Of a stretch of 64,000 bases of DNA, positions 31,037 through 43,164 are shown piece after piece (position 1 is the first letter of the stretch; each line of letters starts with the position of its first letter). Under the pieces are notes generated by a model. That model ran no database searches and was not told where the DNA came from. It was given only the letters and a program-made list of their open reading frames with translations. Made by a program: the position numbers and the translations under genes. Source of the DNA: Platerodrilus igneus (taxonomy: Eukaryota; Arthropoda; Insecta; Coleoptera; Lycidae); NCBI GenBank assembly GCA_036346225.1, contig JARFIW010000884.1, positions 4,326,501 to 4,390,500 on the forward strand. The letters are read 5' to 3'.

Positions 31037-32095
31037 ACTATCGAATATGTCTTTAGGGAGTTTCGAGATAGAAAGTTAGTAGATACCGGAAAAGGACGCG
31101 AAATTATCGAAGACATTTGTCTTGGCAATAGGGAGGCAGAGAAAAAGATTGTCGTATTAGAGTTAGGGCACCCGGCCGATATTAGAGGAATCGAGTTTGT
31201 CGAAGGTGATGGGGACGCGACGGGTATCAGAATTTACACGGACGGTTCACGAATGGATGACGGGCAAGCAGGTGCGGCGTTTGTCGTGTTTAAGCAGGAA
31301 AGGGAGGTGTTCCGGTTTCAAACCAAACTCGCGAACTGGAGCACTATCTTGCAGTGCGAATTGGTAGCCATACGAGAGGCTATCGATTACGTAATAAATC
31401 ACACGGGCAGAGACGATTATTATATAATCAGCGACAGTAAATCAGCGCTGACGGCATTAACAAACATGAACACCTTAACAAACCTCCAAGAGGACGTCTG
31501 GAAAATAGCGCATACAGCGCTCGAGTTTCGACGTTTAAAGTTCTGTTGGGTTAGGTCGCACGATGGTAACCTAGGAGATGATAGGGCTGACGAATTAGCT
31601 AAAGAGGCCGCGACGGGCGACTTTCGGGTATCACATTCGTCGATATCGAGGTCTTTAATTAAAAGAAAGCTGCGCGAAAAATCAATTCGACAATGGGAAG
31701 AGAGGTGGAACAACGCTGCCACGGGCAGGTTGACCCACAAATTCATACCGAGCATAGAAGCTAGAGGTAGGAGCGAGGTTAAGCTCGATCACAAAATGGT
31801 GCAGTTGATAACAGGGCACGGCGCTCTGAAGGCGTATTTACAAAGGTTCGGTTTAACCAACAGCGACCGCTGTGAATGCGGTGAGGGCGCGGAAAGCGCA
31901 GAGCACGTGCCCTTCGACTGCCCGCTTGAGGCGGGAAATCGAGGGTTGGCTGATAGCAAACTAGCTATTCTAGGTCTGGCATGGTCAAAGAGCCTAGAGG
32001 AAGTCGGGGAAGTGGTTAACCAGAAGGCGTTCCGGACAGCCTTAAAAGAATTCGCGGGAAGGGTCGCGAGATTAGACAGTGACAACCGCGTGTAA
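30950..32095 (+). CDS. LINE ORF2 C-terminus: RNase H and CCHC end
   Basis: A 381-codon open frame; true LINE coding starts near 31037 (about residue 30). RNase H runs from about residue 94 (IRIYTDGSRMDDGQAGAAFV) through ELVAIREAIDYV and IISDSKSALTAL to RSHDGNLGDDRADELAKEA near 203-221. The catalytic D, E, D, D set (TDG, CELVA, SDSKSA, DDRADE) is intact. A C-terminal zinc-like motif CECGEGAESAEHVPFDCP lies near 317-334. Such a layout occurs in R1, LOA and I-type LINEs. The frame is intact, so this copy is young or recently active, but without the endonuclease and reverse transcriptase it cannot move itself. Confidence 0.85.
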   Translation: MIFQCSTRKKLISLLENFEFCRIPAAQSKTIEYVFREFRDRKLVDTGKGREIIEDICLGNREAEKKIVVLELGHPADIRGIEFVEGDGDATGIRIYTDGSRMDDGQAGAAFVVFKQEREVFRFQTKLANWSTILQCELVAIREAIDYVINHTGRDDYYIISDSKSALTALTNMNTLTNLQEDVWKIAHTALEFRRLKFCWVRSHDGNLGDDRADELAKEAATGDFRVSHSSISRSLIKRKLREKSIRQWEERWNNAATGRLTHKFIPSIEARGRSEVKLDHKMVQLITGHGALKAYLQRFGLTNSDRCECGEGAESAEHVPFDCPLEAGNRGLADSKLAILGLAWSKSLEEVGEVVNQKAFRTALKEFAGRVARLDSDNRV

Positions 32096-33010
32096 ATTCG
32101 GTGGGGTTAGTGGGAGGATTGAAGAGTTTTAGATTGACTTGGCGTGAGTAAGGATACGAGCATTGAAATAACCAAACCTGATTTAAAAAAAAGGAAAAAA
32201 AATTAAAAAAAAAAATTAAAAAATTAACATGATAATTATACCCAAATGTCCAATATGCACGAGAAACCTCCACACCACTAATACAATCACTGTCTATCTT
32301 CATAATTATGCGCGGAAAATCGGGAAAAAATAATAACAAATAAACAATAACAAATAAATCAGAAACCCTAATTAAATTAAATCAATAAAATCAAAGAATA
32401 AAATAGAGTGAAACCGCCCCCCCCCCACCAAGGACTTGAAAGTGAAGTGATAGTGATAGTGATTGTGATCCCCCCCCAGAGCATTTAGTGCATACCCACC
32501 AGGACTTTAACAGTGCATATCCAACTCCCCCATAAAGGTAGAAAACCAATAGATATAGGTAGACGACCAGATCTTCGGATGCTGGAGAAATTTATATTGC
32601 AGGTAAGAATAAAATTGTGGCGGCTGTACTCGCACGAGCATTGATTTGTGATTTTAAACCGATTTTGAAATAATCTAACAAGCACGTTTTTGTGTAATGG
32701 CGCTAGTCGATATAATGCTCATGCGAGTGCACCTGATAATGTATTTTCTTTTGCTGATTAATGCACTGTTACATGCTTTTGCTTATTCAGAAATTTATGT
32801 ATATATTTATTATATGTTTATTTATATATTTATATTATATTTTTATTTATTTTTACACTAATATTTTTTGCCTGCATTGTATTGTTTTGTGGCGTGATTC
32901 GTTTGACGTTCTGTCGCCAATTTTTGGCCGCAGTATATATAGAAAAGAAAATTGTATATATAATATGTCAGTTAGGGAATGATAGGAAACGTTAGGGACA
33001 AATTTAGGAT
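31037..33010 (+). mobile_element. 5'-truncated RNase H-bearing LINE (R1/LOA/I-like), copy 1
   Basis: Contains the C-terminal RNase H and zinc-binding end of ORF2 and a 3'UTR of about 0.9 kb. It matches the minus-strand copy at 59996-63985 from CTATCGAATATGTC onward. The 5' truncation fits target-primed reverse transcription. Confidence 0.85.
32628..32728 (+). ncRNA. Conserved hairpin in the LINE 3'UTR, copy 1
   Basis: ACTCGCACGAGCATT (32628-32642) pairs with AATGCTCATGCGAGT (32714-32728) with one C-A mismatch, and outer bases TGT/GCA extend the stem. In the other copy the same stem has A-T in place of the central G-C pair. Likely role: recognition of the RNA by its reverse transcriptase. Confidence 0.6.
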
Positions 33011-34421
33011 AAAATAATTAGATCAGGGTCTCCGTCTATCCATTAATTTCATAGTCGAATCTCTATGTGTACCATACATGCCTCCACTCCAAGAACTCTT
33101 CTTTTATAAATTCTAATCGAAATATCCAATCTCCAAATTTCGTTATTTTTATTGCAAATAAATTGTACTAACCAAACCTCGCATTTATCCTCATCCAAAC
33201 AATTTTCAAAATCCACTACTTCTCGTGAATCCAAATAAAAATCCTTGTACTTACATCTCAACTTCACTATTTAATAGTAACGCTTTATCAGCTTTTACAT
33301 AAACTTTATTTAATTCGACTGCACTAATTCATTTGAAAGTAAATTAACTGTAGCACGGATGGAATAAAAGAGACAAAACCCCTCTCTGTTACTGAATATA
33401 TAATGCAAACTGCCCCCCCCCCGTTTATAAAATAGCACGTACATTTGTTTAACCGATACTTTATTTTCCCCGAAAATCACCAACGACCGTCGATTTCTCG
33501 TAATTTTTAATAACCCCACACAACAGTACGTAGTAAACTACTTAAAACCGTCAACTGTTGTTTCAAATTCTCCGGATTAGCCTCTATTCCTCGCTTGATA
33601 CCCGCCTTTAACTTCAAACAAACATCATTTATCTTCCTTGCACATATCGCTTTATCGCACACATATGCCTCTACCATCTGAATTTTTAGCCCTTCTCGTT
33701 TAATTTTCACCAATCATGTCGCCTGGCTTCATTTCCCACCTTTCTGAGCGACGCGTGCTTGTTTACAATGAAATTATCGATTTTCGATTCTCTTCTTCTG
33801 AATATACTTTATGTTTCTCGCTTGAACTCAAAGTCTTTTATTCAATCCTGGTCTTTTCATTGCTCCTTGCGACTCTATATCTAAGATTAAAAATCAATAT
33901 TTTAACTAACGTATACTGTTACACCAATTCTGCGTGGTTTTGTTTACGTCCTTTGCTGGTTTCATTCCAACGGTTGTTCGTACCAATAAGCTAGTAAATT
34001 TATTTGTAACAACTCTACTAAGAAATATATCTTTCCCCCTGTTAATTAAACGTGTTGGTTTTTACGTCTGAAACCTAGAAATCGTTATTTGTAATATGCT
34101 CAATGTTTTTAAAACTGTTCCATAGTACTTCATTCTCAATCCAATATGTTATAATTTTACCCCAAATTATTATTTCTTATTCTCTTTAACATGTATACTA
34201 TAATACATAGTCCCTAACTAAGTCTAATTAAGATAAATTATTTCTACATTAATCACGCGTAAAACTTAAATCGATATTCCCTTATTATCCACTATTTAAG
34301 ATAGAAAGTGATTATTAAAACTCTTTTAACTAAATAAATTTATTTTACTGTACTTAATCGCTCTCAAGCCTATGAGTTCACTTATGTGCTTATGTATTCT
34401 ATTAACCCTTTTAATTACACG

Positions 34422-34461
<40 letters not shown>

Positions 34462-35079
34462 GATATAGAAATTGAAAATGCATGTAATAAATTATATTCT
34501 ATTATAAACATTAGTCTGTAGGATGTTAATTTATAAATAATCATGTAATATGTTAGTTAATTCAGATAAACCGATATCAATATATGTAATATTAAATATA
34601 AGTATGTTACAATATATGATTAATGTATTTAAATGCATTATATATGTGTAATAAAACATTTTTCTTATTTTTATTTACAAAATTTATGATAGATTAGGAT
34701 ATGGTATGACTGCAATGATAAATAGTAAAAGCAAAAGTATAAATTTGGATAACGTGAATACTGAAGTAAAGAATAAAAAATGGTGTAAGGGTTACGTGGG
34801 AAGATGTGGTTGAAAGATTAGGGTATTAAAGATTCCTAAAGGATATGAAATTTATATAATAAGTAAGATAAGAAATTTTCTGAAATCTAGGTAAAGAAAA
34901 CAGCTAAGCAAAAGTCACGTGAACCTTGAATGTAAAGGGTTACGTGGGGTGAATGACCATGGTATCTGACAAAAATGACCAAAATAAACTTTAGAATTTG
35001 CCATGTTAAATCCCATAAGGAAATCGGTTTTTTGCGCTTGTACGAACATAGCTTATCTACTGAAGCCGATAAAAAGTGG
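33011..35079. other. Unresolved stretch with decayed minus-strand frames
   Basis: Minus-strand frames at 33713-33507 (KIKREGLKIQMVEAYVCDKA), 33519-33310 and 33267-33049 (CKYKDFYLDSREVVDFENCL) look protein-like and may be parts of one degraded coding sequence, with a further open piece in a third register near 33330-33255. I cannot assign a family. A (TA)n array occupies 34426-34459. The rest shows nothing. Confidence 0.35.
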
Positions 35080-35340
35080 TATCATGAAGATGTCGTGAAC
35101 AGACAAAATTAAGAACAAATAGATACTAGAAATGGTAGGGAAAGAAAATAGCACTGCATATATTAAAAGTAGAGAAAGGAAAAAGAGAGGTAGAGGTAGA
35201 CGTAGATTAGACTCTTGCATACTGATACGTGAAAGGTGCAGGCTGTGGTAATTTCAGGAAATGTGAACGTTAGCTCAGAATTGAAAACAATGAAGGTACT
35301 CGTCCAACCAGTTCTAGTACTGAAAACCTATCCATGAATT
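35080..35340 (+). mobile_element. RTE 3'-end fragment
   Basis: Matches the terminal coding part of the RTE family at 3.0-4.4 kb: GTGAACAGACAAAATTAAGA, GAGGTAGAGGTAGACGTAG, TTAGCTCAGAATTGAAAACA and CCAACCAGTTCTAGTACTGA. It is frame-broken and without the RT core. Confidence 0.75.
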
Positions 35341-36879
35341 AATTATTGTGAATTTTGGGCCTCTTAAATTCTTTCCTCCAGAAGGAGCAAGGAATTCCGG
35401 TGTCTAGATTCAAGTTTTTTTACTTTATTCATACGCTAAAACTAAGTATGTGTTTTCCTTGTAATATTTTTAAGGTGTCACGCATCGCATATTAAGGTAA
35501 ACCATACTTAGCATGTTTTAAAAATACCATTTCGCAGTATTATCGAAAAATATTAATAGTGAGCCATAGTGAATAAAACATATCACCCTAATCCTTTAAA
35601 ACAAAAAAAAAGTTTCAAGAAGTTATAAGTGGGAATATCTAGTAACTAAAATGGAGTTAACGGTTCTCTATGTTTTGAACAGCAGAATACTTAGATTTGC
35701 GCGTCGGCTGCATATGAAAAATAAAAAGTATCGCCATAAAATCTTTCATTCAATTACTTTAAGTGGGTGTTGCTGCTTTACAGATTATCACTACCAGCTG
35801 TAGGAATTCCAGATACCCACACATAAGTGCACATCTTAAAACAGGAAACGATAAGTTACGCATTTCTATCAGGTCACCGCCTATGCAACGTGTGACGTCA
35901 TAACACATGTACATGTAGTTGTTCGCAGCAGGGACGTACACATTTGGAATACAATTATCATTATTATTACTTGTAAAACTTCATGTATGTATCTTGTATT
36001 TTAAACGTGATCCAACGAAAGGAGTTATTTGCATGAATAATAAATATTGTTTGTATACGAGAATATTATATAAATATTATTACCTAATAAATTTGCATAT
36101 CGTTATTAAAATTCATTATACATTCATAAATTGCGCTGTGTAGTTACAATAACAGTGCATATGTTAATAATATACTATGTATTAATTTAAAAGTGTGGGC
36201 ACCCCCAGAAAAGCGAACCAAACAGAATATTAATTAATTACGGTAAAATTAATACAACATTTTTAGGTTATGCATGTTCTAATATGTAAATTGTTTGCAA
36301 GTGCATATCATGTGGTCAATGCTAGAAATGTAACATTTTCGAGATGCTAGAATATTTAGTGTTTTGTTTAAACAATAACACATTAAATAGTCCCATCAAA
36401 TTAATTTTCCTCTGGACATACTTCTCAAAGTTTTCAAACTTCGTAATATTGTTTGAGAGGATCTAATAATGAACATACTAAAAACCTGATGGTTGGAGGG
36501 AAAGCGAGGTGGTATTGGTGGGTGGAGGAGGTAAAAGAAGGTACCTATTTTTGGTTATTTTGGTAATATCTCGTAATCTATTGAACCTACGGAAAAATTA
36601 CTTTCACCAAATATAGACAATTAAATTCTCTACAAAAAGGTCCAACCCATTTTTTCCGTAGAGTTCTTAATATACGAAATAATCGCATTCAAATATGAAA
36701 AAAATTGGCAAAAACCCATCAGCGCCAGAGAGCGGCTCAACAGCACTTACACATTAGAGGATAACACAGGCATCCGAGGACAGAGCCACCGCCACAGAGC
36801 CACTAATCGTTTTTTAATGGGATAACTTTTTAGCACTAATTGTTTTTTAAGGGAAAAACTCATTAAAGATAGTACCATT
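35341..36879. other. Intergenic, no gene seen
   Basis: AT-rich sequence without a recognisable gene, RNA or transposon. Open frames are short and unsupported. Confidence 0.5.
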
Positions 36880-37030
36880 TTTTTCTTACGTCACATCTGT
36901 TATGCGCCATTCTTTTTAACGTCAAATCTATCATTCGTCATTTTTACCTTACGTAACATTTTATCCGCCATTTTTTAAGTCACTCTGTTATTTTTCTTAC
37001 GTTACGATTTTTGACTTACTCTATGTATAT
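36880..37030. repeat. Degenerate 30-32 bp minisatellite with TTACGT cores
   Basis: About four units: TTACGTCACATCTGTTATG, AACGTCAAATCTATCATTCG, TTACGTAACATTTTATCCGC, and GTCACTCTGTTATTTTTC ending TTACGTTACG. Each continues with a GCCATT(T)n-type stretch. Confidence 0.6.
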
Positions 37031-37086
37031 CCACTTTTGCTCCATTCTGTATATACATCTTACCATAAGTTCGTAGAGAAAAAATC

Positions 37087-37156
37087 GACTCAAATGGGAT
37101 TCGAACCCTTGCTGTCTCCATACAAAGCAGACACGTCAATCACTACATTTCGAGTC
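37087..37156 (-). tRNA. tRNA-like sequence (anticodon TGT?), probably pseudogene or SINE head
   Basis: Read on the minus strand the ends GACTCGA and TTTGAGTC can form a 7 bp acceptor stem with one G-T. A box A-like TGTAGTGATTGACG and box B GGTTCGAATCC are present, and a loop TTTGTAT would give anticodon TGT (Thr). The anticodon stem has one mismatch and the T stem one, and total length is 70 bases, so this is more likely a tRNA pseudogene or SINE head than a working gene. Confidence 0.45.
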
Positions 37157-38316
37157 ATTCGAAATCATTACTTGCACATCTCGTATTATTGTTTAATGCA
37201 CATATTCCATTTTTAATTTATCTGCGTCCTGCTTTTAAATATGAAAAAATTTTTAGAGGAACAGTCCGGAGAAACATCTTACTGATTTCACCTTGAAATA
37301 TGTAGGAGCATAACTTAAAAAACAGCGAATTTTGTAGCAATATTATTTATGAATTTATAAACACCTTATCCATTTTCTCTACATTTTTTTTATTTGCATA
37401 TTTCACCCACCTTGTGACATTTACCGATAGTGTACCCTATTAAACGGCTATAAGTTTTCCTCAGCTACTCAAATCTCTTGAAATTTTTCAAATCGGAGCA
37501 ACCTCCGAGGTGTTTACCCCTGTTTTTTAGTTTTTGCGAATACCAATTGTTAGAAATATTTTTAATATAAATCCGTCATGTAAAATGTCAATCAATATTG
37601 CTTTTACTCAGCTACCTGAATCTCTTGGAATTTTTCAAATAGGATCACCCTAAACTTCTGATTTCATGAAGGACGAGGTCTTCGGAAAGTGCACCTTTTG
37701 AACGCATCAATCGTAACAGTGTATGTATATAGAATGTTTTTCTATGCATTGATATTTTAGTTTTCTAAGTTAGCTTACATAGCTAGTTTTATTTATTTCG
37801 CGACTGTAATTTACAGGACAAAAGTTCTTAAGTTTTTATGGTATAAAAGTTAATTTATAACCATGCAATCATTCTAGTGCATTTTTTAAAAAAATAGGTA
37901 GAAATATGTTGTTTACATATGGTCATTGTATGATAAAGTTTACAGATTTATATTCTAACTAATTATAAAGTATAGTTTGAGGTATACAAAATGTGGTTAC
38001 TGAGATAAACAAAATTTGGGTAGAAACAATTTGGTAAATTTTAATTGCTTTAGTTTAATGTTGTAGATATGCTAATTACGACAGTTTCTATTAGTTGGGT
38101 ATTAATTATAAAATACTGTCCATTAAATTTTCTGTAAAAAATTTAGAGTTAGACTATTGCTTATATGTGACGTTATTACATAATTCTTTACCGCTGCTTT
38201 AAAATGCACTTCGTTTGATAGATGTTTTTTTTCTTTATTGTTGTCTACTACTACATTATTTTTTGGTATTTACTTATCAAGAGTTACTTTCAGAAGTGCT
38301 TGTGAACACTATATAA

Positions 38317-38361
<45 letters not shown>

Positions 38362-41300
38362 ATGTATGTTGATATTTTATGTGTAATGATGCTTTAACAT
38401 AAGAGTAAAATAATAGGTGCAACCTGTAATATGGTGTTAGTCTGTAATTGATAAAATAAACTCTCTCAATTCAATTATTCCACGGCTTTTTGAAACTCTC
38501 TCTCAGGGAAACTGAATCTAGGATTTTAACTCTGTAAGGAGAAGTAGGTTCTTTATCCCCTTACAGGTATTGAAACACAGACGCCTAAAGCGTATACGAT
38601 CAAAATCAATTTAACCTCTAAGTTGTGCTTTCGTATACCGATTAAACAAAGATTGATAAATTTGTTCTGCAATTATTTATTCTGGTTAACGTTGAAATTT
38701 AATTTATTCCAAATTACTTAATATGAAGAGTAGATAATATTAACTTTTATACCTGTAACTCCGTTGAATGTGTCTGGTTGTACAGGATTGGATACAGGAT
38801 ACACTAAGTTGCCTCGAGCGCTTTCAATGAGTACCTAATAAAATTATGCTTTAGTCTATGTAATTTAAGGATTTTCTTATAGTTTAGGTTCTACGATTGA
38901 ATACTACTTCAATCACTATATGCCTTAATTGCTGTATAACTACAACACTTCAATACATCACCAATTAAAACTGATCAGCTGCAACTCCTGAACCACAACA
39001 AAGGATGCCCCGATGTTGGTATATATTTAAATTCCTCTTTTGGAATTTATCCTCGTCGTATAACTTTCCTTCCTTATTATTTTGAATCAAAATGCATGCA
39101 CAATTAACACGTATATTATTTTTAACAATTTTTTATTACAAACTCTTGAGCCAAAACAATTTTTCAATGTACCAAAATTTAGTCAAACTCTCTTTTCCAA
39201 AAATTTTTAATTAATTAATCCCATTTAAAACAATTATCACCATAACAACCAACAAAAACAAACTTATTTCTAGCCTACTACTAATATAACATAAAGGGTG
39301 CATTCAACAAATTTGACTTAAATCTACCTAATTACTATTTTAGAACATGTTTGTTTTTATTTACATTTTATTTGACATTACAAAATTTTTATGTTGATTT
39401 ATATTTTAAATGTATTAAACATATCTTATTTTAGGAAACTCAAAATTATAATTGGCATACAGTATCCTGCAAAAATTACAAATGCTAAACTGAAGACAAA
39501 ACCTATACACATTCAACCGAAGATGCATTAGATACCCTTCGTATATGCAGACAATATATAATGCTTTTTATAAACTTCAAACGCTGTACTTCTAGTACGT
39601 AATATCCTATTTATGCTTTCAACAAGTAACTATTCATCAATCTTTGTTAACCGTAGTGTTTTTAACTTTTAGTATAGCTTGATAAAATGGAAAATTTATG
39701 GTTTTATCAGTAGCACTAACGAACTACCTTCGTAGAACCTTTGATAAATGTCAAATGTCATAATATATATATATTATATTAACGTGATAAGGGGTCACAA
39801 AAGGTCATTGAAACCCAAATTCTACAAGTAAATTTCACCAAGATATAAAAGAATCCGGAAAAATAGAAATTTCCGAAAATTCATGATTACACCCTGTGTA
39901 ATACAAGCGTACTTTTATTCATTAAAGTGCCAAGCAAAAATGCAATTGCGCGTGCATAAATAATCATCCTGTGTGATATAAGCGTATGGTTAATACATAG
40001 CAAATAATGTAAGCCGTATATGTAAAAATAATTATCTTTAAGATATTTTAAAACGCATTAAATGTCTAAAATAAATACAAAGCCATTTATTTGTAATAAA
40101 AGTACATTTTCCGTGCATAAGAATAAATAATTTGGTGTATTTAAAACCCCAATTAATCTTAATTTTGTGTATTAAAACACGTTTTACGGTAAAAACAAAT
40201 ATTTTCTATAAAAAAGCACTTCATTTACATTATAGAGCTTGAAATTAATCACCACATTGACTTTGCATTACTTAAATTCAATTTAAATAAAACATGTTCT
40301 CGAAATTTTGAAAAGAATTGAGAATACGTCAATTTCGTATGACCTAATTAATAAATAAACATTTATTTGAAGAAGCGGCCGAAACATTAAAACACCCATA
40401 AAATGCAATAAAAATAGGTAAGAGTTATTATTAGCTTTTACAATCACTGTAGGAGAGATGCGACGCCACAATAACCTTATAAATATTACAGTAGGACAAA
40501 TAGCGCACATAAATCAACACTAACGAGATAATAAAACGCGATGATTCAACGCTAATAAGGAATTCCGAAAAATTTTACATCGCTACGGTGTAAAATGTTT
40601 CGTTTGAAGCTAGAACGTACTAGAAAAGAGATAATTTTTGTATATAAACGGGGATTTTTCTTAAAGAGATTTATTTATAAAATCGATGGCGAAAATGTTA
40701 CTTTGAGAAAAGAATTTCGAAGCTGTTATTTTGAGTATGCAGTACGAATACCATAATTTCACAATTACAATGTAACAGTAAATATAGAAGTCATTTTATA
40801 TTATATTATATTTATATTTAATTACATTATTTATTATTTATTATAATATATTATTTATTATATTTATATTTAAAATATACACTTCTTTAATCTTGTAAGA
40901 TACAATGAGGATGGAAAACTCCTCCAAAATAAAAAGCTACCTTAAAAATTTAATTGAATAAATAAACCGAGGATGCAGATTGGTTTCTAAATGAAGATTT
41001 AAATTGAAATCATGTAAGCTGATTTTGAACGTCAATTTAAAAATAATGCCAAGAAGCCCAAGAGATTTAATACCATTAATTGCAAATTAGAGAAGCGTAT
41101 TTTTTGCATTTTGCAAGTATTACTTTTAGATTTATATTGTTTGTAACTGATATTTGAATATTGTAATTTAATTTAGAATAAGTACTAATCATATATTGTT
41201 TTTCGTTTTTGTAAGGTTATTGACTAAGGAAAGTGTGGTCAGAGTTCGAAACACTCTGATTTTTTTAAAGATTATTTGTCGAGGATTTTTTGGTCAAAAA

Positions 41301-41819
41301 ACTTTTCAAGCGTGAGAATCAAAGCCAGATAAACTATCCACAAGAGAAGAGATTTTAGTTCTGTAAATTGTAAGCAACCTGAGGTGAGAAACATTTTTAC
41401 ATAAATAAGTATTTGTTGAGAATAAGTTTATGTTTGAAAGAAACAATGTTGTAAATGTTCCAACTACTTTTGTATGAGAGAAAATATTTCATACATTTTG
41501 AAACTCTGTCAATTTCATTGAACTAGCCACGTAAGTAAAGTTAGAAAGAAAGGTAAGTCAACAGTTTCAAATTTTACAATTTGCTGTATCTGCATCACGG
41601 CATCCTTTAGCGGCGCATGAATGCGAGGCGTTGTCACGGCACTTTTTTAGTAACGCTCCAACACGGGGCTTATCACAGCATTATATACATTTTGTGTTAG
41701 GATGAATATTTTGAGTATAAGGAAGGGAATAAAAAGTATTTAAGAAATTGTATTAAACATGTGACTGAATCCAATCCATAAAATACTTTTTTTAATTTTT
41801 GATTTATGTAAATACTAGA
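37157..41819. other. Long intergenic stretch, minor repeats only
   Basis: No gene recognised. A segment with TCTCTTGAAATTTTTCAAAT near 37480 recurs near 37630 (150 bp period). (TA)n lies at 38319-38358. AATCATCCTGTGTGATATAA near 39961 echoes ACACCCTGTGTAATACAAGC near 39890. A TTATTTATTATA-rich block is at 40800-40870. Confidence 0.5.
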
Positions 41820-41899
41820 AGTTTCAGAAGAGAAGAAGTTTCTAACGAGGGTCGAAAATACGGGCTAAGTTGGAAAGTAGTTGCGCTTGGTATAGGCGT

Positions 41900-42430
41900 C
41901 ACACTGTGGCTGAACTTAGAAAACAAAAGGTATCTGAGGTGGGATTCCACTGAGAACCTGCAACTTTCAGACACTGAGTGTCAGGATCCGCAAAGGAGCG
42001 GTAGTGCGAATTGTTGCGAAGCGGTAAGATTCTTTAGTAATTCCGAACAATAAATAGACCATTTATGCCGTTCAAAACCACCTACTTTTAAAAGAGCGCT
42101 TAGTTTATTCCGTATAGCCAAGGTTGACTCTAAAGAGTTTCCACCTGAAGCAATATCATGGATATATTTACAATTGTGAAGGCATTTAACTGGAAGTCCT
42201 GAATAGACTCATTACGAGAAGAACGCCAAACAATTCGTTGATAATCACGATGATCAAAATTAACAAGGATTTGTCTATACATTTGACGAATATATGCCGT
42301 AATAACACAGGAATAAAGACGAAAAACAAACTTGCTGTAATATCTTGTTCAAGCTTGGGCCCAACAAACAAATGATCATCTAAAGACGATCGAGATAAAG
42401 TTTTAGTAGAGTCGTTCAAAACTACACCTA
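41900..42430 (-). pseudogene. BEL/Pao reverse transcriptase fragment (copy 1)
   Basis: Continues the pol frame after the mariner: DSTKTLSRSSLDDHLFVGPK, then a short deletion of about 85 bp relative to copy 2, and the catalytic box reading YIHD (codons near 42160) where copy 2 has YIDD. It ends in the sequence shared with 46980-47110 (GGTATCTGAGGTGGGATTCC). The substitution at the first catalytic Asp and the deletion make it inactive. Confidence 0.75.
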
Positions 42431-43159
42431 CCAGGCTAGTTCAATTGAAACACATTTTTGGTTCAGAAAAAATTTATTGACAACTAAATTTACAAATAAT
42501 TACCACTACGATTAAGACACATATCCCATTGTTTCGTCAACCAATGTATACCCTGCCTAAAGAAATTTTGTGGCTGCTGCTCGAAGAATTCTTTCACGGC
42601 GTTTTGTACTTCTTCGTCCGACTGAAAACCGATACCTTTAACGCTTTTTTCCGTGGCCCAAAGATGTGAAAATCGCAAGGCGATAAATCGGAACTATACG
42701 GGGGATGCTTTAATATTCTCCATTTCTTTCGCTGTAGATTTTTTTTCACACATGCCATATTCCTGTCTGTTGACGCAGTACACGTTGTACCTGGTCGGTG
42801 GCTTATCATTCGTCCCTTCGCGTCCATTCTTAAATTTTCGACACCATTCTTTGACAGCTGAATACGTAAAACATGCGTTTTCATACACTGCTTGCATTTG
42901 TGTATGAATTTCCAATGATTGCAAACCTTTCAGCATACAGAAGTTGAATGACCGCAGGCTGATCACATTTGGTTGGATTGTTAACAACAAACGTCATTTC
43001 AAAGTCACAATACTTAAAATCGCTGTCAAATATATGCGAGAGAAACTGACCAGTGGGAAGTTTACAAACATCACTAACGTTGCAAAACGTCAGTTGAGTG
43101 ATTACAATTGTTTCTAAGGCTAACCTGACCAAAGATAGGTTTCATTTGTACAAGCCTCG
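42431..43159 (-). mobile_element. Internally deleted mariner element
   Basis: Ends CGAGGCTTGTACAAATGAAA (minus strand, from 43159) and CCAGGCTAGTTCAATTGAAA (plus strand, from 42431) are imperfect inverted repeats. Both are flanked by TA (42429-42430 and 43160-43161). Length is 729 bp against about 1.3 kb for a full mariner. The uninterrupted BEL sequence in copy 2 (AAAACTACACGTAGTTCGGT, about 47577-47596) is its empty site. Confidence 0.85.
42490..43132 (-). pseudogene. mariner transposase, frameshifted and deleted
   Basis: Pieces of a mariner transposase run from 43132 to 42490 on the minus strand. The N-terminal helix-turn-helix remnant has AVKEWCRKFKNGREGTNDKP. After a large internal loss comes the C-terminal catalytic part: HPPYSSDLSPCDFHIFGP (with the third catalytic Asp), then SDEEVQNAVKEFFEQQPQNF and the ending CLNRSGNYL. 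At least two register changes occur, near 42890 and 42640. The first two catalytic Asp are lost. Confidence 0.85.
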
Positions 43160-43164
43160 TAGTT

